A DNA stretch of 64,000 nucleotides. Source: Clavelina lepadiformis. Its lineage: Eukaryota; Chordata; Ascidiacea; Aplousobranchia; Clavelinidae. Location of the stretch: the NCBI RefSeq assembly GCF_947623445.1, contig NC_135242.1:19964001-20028000 (forward strand), written 5' to 3'. Both the position numbers and the translations under genes were made by a program. The stretch's first letter is position 1. Every line of letters begins with the position of its first letter. Below are positions 59,418-64,000 of this stretch, in pieces. The notes below the pieces were generated by a model. The model saw only the letters and a program-made list of their open reading frames with translations. It ran no database searches and was not told the DNA's origin.

Positions 59418-62400
59418 ATGAAGATTGCTTTATGCTTCCTTATCCTTATTGTTACCAAAGAAACATTCGGGTAAGTGCGATTTTGTTACCGGTCGTATTA
59501 GAGTAATAGCGGTAAAGTTTTAAAATTGCGACTCTAATGCAAGGCCTATAATTTGTAAAACATGACAAGCTTAATAAACGATGCCGATACAGTTTTATTG
59601 GTAGAAAAAGATGACGATACAAAGGTTAAATTAAGGCTTGGCATTGAAAATATGTAAAATGTCTGCAGTCGTAACAAGTTTGTTTTCTCTATTTACAAGC
59701 AAGCTTTTATCGTTACAGATCGTATTATACAATTGCGGCTCCGAAAGCATTTCGCATTGACGCCCCTGAGACTGTAATTTTGAATTGTCATTACGAAGGA
59801 CCCGTTACGATTTCGTCATTCTTAAATGTAATGTATATTTCTGATTGTATTAAATTTTCAAACTTCCACAATTTTCAATTGCATGTGAGATATAATTTGA
59901 TGTTTGAAACTTGCAGGATCTTCCTAACAAGGATAACGTCTTCGGTCAAACTGGTCCCGTCACCTTCCAAGTGGCCAAGAATCAGCCGATACCGATACAA
60001 GTGCTGGTAATAGCCGACACATTTCAAAAGTGTTCCTACAGTATATTATTTGAGCAAAACGATCTTTCTCTCCGCTCTTGCCAAATACTTTATTACCCAC
60101 ATCTTATAGTATATTACAAAACATCAAGTGTGCGTTCATGTATAGCACAATATTTAGCCTCACCATGGGCGTCTAACTGCTATGACTTTGATCACAGATT
60201 AGAAATCGTGACGTACCCAACTTCCGTCGAATACAAACCGTGCTGCTTACTGTCGAAATGACGCCACAAAATCAGCCAACGATTACGAAAGAGATAGAAG
60301 TGCTGTTGAGCAAGAAGAGTGGTTATCTCTTCCTTGTAACTGACCGTCCTGCTTACAAGTAATTGGGAAGCTATTTGCAGTATGTTCATTTGCCGATTAG
60401 TTATTTTTGCAACTAACTTGAGTGACAAAAACTTTACAAAAGAGTGAAAATAGATTTTTTACGTGTAACGATTATTCTCGTAAAATTTTGTGAAATTTAC
60501 GACCATCTTTTAGACCTGGAGAACAAGTAAATATACGAGTTTTTCCCCTGGATCAAGCCATGCGTCCAAATGGCGGTGTACCAGTTACTATCACAGTAAA
60601 GGTAAATCTAAACCAGTGGTGGGATTCAGCCGGTTCTTGAAATTTTAATAATTTTTGCGAACCGGTTGTTAACAAACGTATGTATAGGTCCATATATTTT
60701 GGCCCCGGGTCAATATGGCATGCTGCTAGTGAGAGAACCGGATGTTAAAATATTTAAATCCCACCACTGATCTAAACCCAATTTCTGCTATAATCCTGTA
60801 AAGGTATTCACGCCATTATAAGAACAGATTTTCTTGCACATTATGATGATCGAGTCCATTGTTTTAAGACACCTGACGGAGTTGGGGTACACGAAATAAA
60901 CAAAACTCTTCCACATGACGAATTCTTGGAAACCATATTTACAATTCCAGAAAATGCCGACTTGGATGATTGGTTCATTGAAGCATCGTATGCCCATTTG
61001 GTAAAAATGTTTAAGAGTTCTTGAAATTATAATTGTATGGATAGCAATGAATGACTCAGATATCCTCAAAAATGTGTAGGCTTTAATTCAATAAGCAACT
61101 ATGGAAGTCGCGTCGAGAGATAACTGTTTGTCGTAAGAGTGCGGTTGATGATTTCATGGCATATTTACTGTACTTGAGGTCACGCCATGGTTCAAATAGT
61201 TTTGTGTTCCTGTAACGGATCACGTGTAGTAAAAACCTGTTGTCATAAACAACAACTTTAATGAAAGTTAATAACTAGCCGAAGATGTACAGGATTACCT
61301 TGAATCTTATGGAAACGAAATAACACCACCAACCTAAAATTTAACAATAGTTTAACCTTTTAACAATGTTGTCGTTCAGGGCTATGACACAAGTGCTCAA
61401 GTTCGTTTTTCTGTGGAACGCTATGGTAAGTCCATAACTAGTGTCTGCGTTGTACGTTTATCGAAAGCAAAAGAGTTGCCTACATAAGCTTTTGAATGTT
61501 ATCTTTCTTTTAGTGTTGCCAACTTATGAAGTACAAGTAATTCCCAAAAGCAGCTTCATTCTGTTAACCGATGATTTTATCACTGGAACAATTAAAGCGT
61601 TTTATAGGTGAATTGGCCCATACAGTCAATGATGAGTTTATAGTTAATACACTTTCTTCATGTGCTTGAACGTTTGGGGAAAGACAGCTAGAAACAAACA
61701 AAATCTGGTTGTCATTCCCATATGTGAACGCATCCAATAAGTGATGACAAAATAAAGGGCAAACTAGCTATCTTTGCTTGTTATTTTGCACATATTATTC
61801 TTTTTAAGAGTTTTATTTAAAACTATTCATCAAATATTAATTTAGCTATGGAAGACCGGTTAATGGTAAATACTTCCTATCAGCGAAAGTCAAAAGAACA
61901 GCAGACGGTTTACCAGTTGAATTCTATAGAAGACCTGCTCAATACACCCATTCAGTAAGTTGTAGGTCATGCAGTCTCGTATTAAAATTTTTGCTACCGA
62001 GTTAAAGTGCAGTTCGTAACGCACACAGCCTATTTCCAAGACCTTCTTTTAGGCCTATATAAAATGTTTAGCTTGTTGTAAGTTGCATAAATACATTGAA
62101 AGACAGCTAATCTCAAACTGGCATAAATCGCTTTAGTAGTATTGTTACGTTGTTTTCTGCTCGGTTTGACGTGCCTTAGTATTTTCTGCCTTCGGCCAGA
62201 AGCACTGATAATTGTGATTGCGCCTTGCCCGTTGTCGAACGTGTGTCATTCTACCGATGCCTGTACTGCTGTGTAGACGTGCCCACTTTTTACCATTTTA
62301 TGAAATACAATCCTATAGTTAACTGCAGGTCCCTTCGAACCAGCACTAGAAAAAGGCCGGTAACATTTGGCGAGCACCGCAGGACCTGCAGTTTCAAAAC

Positions 62401-64000
62401 GTGTATAAAGAAAGTGATCTGGACCGAGTTTTATCCGCGATGAAATTTTTTTGCCCTCCTCCGAAGTTTGAACTTGGAGAAAGTTTTAGCTCGTTTTTAT
62501 CAACGTTTGAAAGTTTCTGCGACAGTGTGGACGCAACAGCAGCTGCTCGAAAACATGCTTTTATGCTCAGTTTACCGGAAGAGGTTAAGTTGGAAATGAA
62601 ATGCAACGGTGCAAAAGTAGGCACCATAAACTATGAAGAACTAAAGTCCAAAGCTGAGGAAGTTGCTTGTTGCTCACTTCGATGTAACAAGTCCAAACAA
62701 CAGCTTATACAAAGAACCCAAGGATTAGGTGAAACCAATCGTAGTTACGTCAACGTCCTTGTCAATTTGGGAGCAATTGCATGCCCGAAACCGGAAGATG
62801 AAAGTACGAAGAATGACGTCTTGTATAACGCTTTAATAGCTGGACTGCGTAACAAAAATGAAGTAGAAAGGCTGGTAACAGTATAATGATTGATGATTTC
62901 CCTGTTCTACGCAGGTTTTGCTTAGAATGCGTCTGGTGGAAACTTTGTGTACACTTGTGCATCGTTTTATATATTTGTATATTTGTCCGAAAACGTTTTT
63001 TTTTTTTTTACGCTCGAATTAAATTCCTCTTCGTGGTAAACACGGTTTTTTTTTATTATAGCGCTTAGCGTTTCTCTCTTTATAATACCGCATTTTTTTA
63101 ATGTTAATGCATTTTTTACCATTACCGCGCATTTTTATGCCTACGTGAGCCTTACATGCTATCGTGTCCTACCCTGGAAAAAAAGACAGACAAATTTCCG
63201 TCCCTCGGATGAAGTTCTTTTGTTTTTGTTTTTGTTTTCTCACCACCTGTATAGACTAACTTTTCATCATGAAATCAAAATGAAAATACACGATCACTTC
63301 ACAGTAACGTTGTCTTCCAGTAATCAAGTCTCTTTTGACAGCTATTTTCAAACCCTCAACGTCTTTTAGTGACCTTTTACTCATTGATATGTTATAGTTA
63401 TTATACTTATTAAATTCAAGTTGCTATTTTTACAACTATAGTTGGGTTGCTTTAGCTGGACTCTATGTTTGCGTTTTAATCCGCTTTTGTCTGATAATTA
63501 TAATACAGTTATTGTTTGGGTTAGTGAGTCGTGCAAAACCTTTATTGTTGTGGCACCACTGTAGCAAACATTTCACCAGTTCCAAAATCTTGATCTTTGC
63601 CGCTTTGCCCGTTAGTAGCGCTTGAGCAGCTGTTGTTACTGTACTGCAATCTTCAACACCATAATTCTACACTAAACAGTTAGACAATAGAGAAAAACAG
63701 ACGATACAAAAGAATCTCTTTACTGCTCAGGCGTCTATAAGCGGGACCGAACCGTACAACATTTCAGTTCGGGCGTTGATAGATGGTGACCCCATGCTAC
63801 ACGACAACGGTGGATCGATCAGTCTGGAAGTAACAGTTAGAGGTGAGTGGTGCCAACAAGTTTGTAACAATGTATTACCAATGTTATACAATGCAATTGA
63901 AAGTAGACTTATAGTCAATCTAAATTTTCTAAAATAACGTTTGACGTTTCATTTTAAACTTCAGTGGTTAATTACTGCTTTACAAACACAAACTTACGCA
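59418..64000 (+). CDS. Complement C3-like / A2M-family protein, N-terminal part
   Basis: Exons 59418-59470, 59719-59827, 59917-60006, 60198-60358, 60514-60601, 60869-61000, 61380-61425, 61514-61607, 61846-61954, 63731-63842; the gene continues past the window. A signal peptide (MKIALCFLILIVTKETFG) is followed by macroglobulin (MG) domains 1 to about 3. Family marks are YYTIAAPKAFR, SGYLFLVTDRPAYKPGEQ (the classic start of MG2), VERYVLPTYEV and a Y-G-R-P-V-N-G-K-Y-F stretch matching the L-Y-G-K-x-V-x-G motif of MG3. Members are large thioester proteins: C3 tags surfaces during complement activation and A2M traps proteases. The APETVIL and VTIT features look closer to C3, but the thioester and anaphylatoxin regions lie outside the window, so C3 versus A2M or TEP cannot be settled. 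The exon-6 acceptor was set at 60869 because only that keeps frame. Confidence 0.88.
60614..60769. mobile_element. hAT-type MITE, 156 bp, in C3-like intron
   Basis: Ends CAGTGGTGGGATT and, inverted, AATCCCACCACTG, flanked by a perfect 8-bp duplication ATCTAAAC (60606-60613 and 60770-60777). An inner AACCGGTT-type palindrome is present. Size, CAGTGG ends and 8-bp duplication identify a non-autonomous hAT element. Confidence 0.88.
62143..62886 (+). mobile_element. Fossil LTR retrotransposon fragment (LTR plus gag-like ORF)
   Basis: A putative 5' LTR of about 223 bp (62143-62365) opens with TGTTAC and closes with GTAACA. A tttggcgagcaccg stretch, resembling a primer-binding region, follows directly. 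A gag-like ORF at 62401-62886 contains PPPKFELGESF and a helical region rich in Lys and Glu. No protease, polymerase or 3' LTR was seen, so the element is incomplete and not functional. It lies in an intron of the C3-like gene, on the same strand. A Ty3/gypsy-like family is likely but unproven. Confidence 0.55.

Noticed and set aside
60804-60868. Earlier acceptors for C3-like exon 6, extending it upstream
   Set aside because: Acceptors after gtaaag (60796) or gaacag would break the reading frame from exon 5; only 60869 keeps phase 0 and the VTITVK-TPDG continuity.
1-64000. tRNA, rRNA or CRISPR arrays
   Set aside because: None seen on reading both strands; gene structure is clearly eukaryotic.

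Overview
The window looks like nuclear DNA of a tunicate, most likely a Ciona-type sea squirt. It is AT-rich and compact, with many short GT-AG introns. It carries a GRIP-type seven-PDZ gene, the 5' part of a complement C3-like (alpha-2-macroglobulin family) gene, and a large set of small cysteine-rich secreted proteins. The species is an inference from gene content and architecture; I could not run a search. Gene models were built by hand: exons were joined at GT-AG borders and every complete model was checked for total length divisible by three.

Region 1 (about 0.6-26.6 kb) is a cluster of secreted multidomain genes. Five lie on the minus strand (633-3878, 6859-9346, 11854-15959, 18935-20110, 21523-22674) and one diverges on the plus strand (23470-26551). 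Each starts with a signal-peptide exon. The minus-strand genes mix WAP four-disulfide domains, sushi/CCP domains and a short cysteine module that I could not assign to a named family; the plus-strand gene has the module and sushi domains but no WAP. Nearly all domains sit on phase 1-1 exons, the pattern expected from exon shuffling and tandem duplication.

Region 2 (27.5-34.0 kb) holds two tandem minus-strand copies of another secreted gene: a signal peptide, a conserved R-K-R-R site, a novel cysteine-containing region and one C-terminal sushi domain. The copy at 31371-34044 can be read through; the copy at 27491-29291 is a pseudogene.

Region 3 (39.3-58.3 kb) is the Grip gene on the plus strand, with at least 23 coding exons, two alternative first exons and seven PDZ domains. 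Its 6.7 kb intron between the PDZ3 and PDZ4 blocks contains two intronless minus-strand paralogues of an unrecognised secreted family, a truncated third copy within a segmental duplication, and a MULE-like inverted-repeat element.

Region 4 (59.4 kb to the end) is the 5' part of a C3/A2M-family gene that runs off the window. Its introns hold a 156-bp hAT-type MITE with intact target-site duplication and a fossil LTR retrotransposon fragment. A second hAT-type MITE lies in the 34-39 kb gap.

The overall theme is extracellular defence or matrix biology: sushi (complement-control) modules, WAP (antiprotease or antimicrobial) modules and a C3-like protein lie within 60 kb, with the intracellular scaffold Grip between them. 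A functional link between them is inference only.
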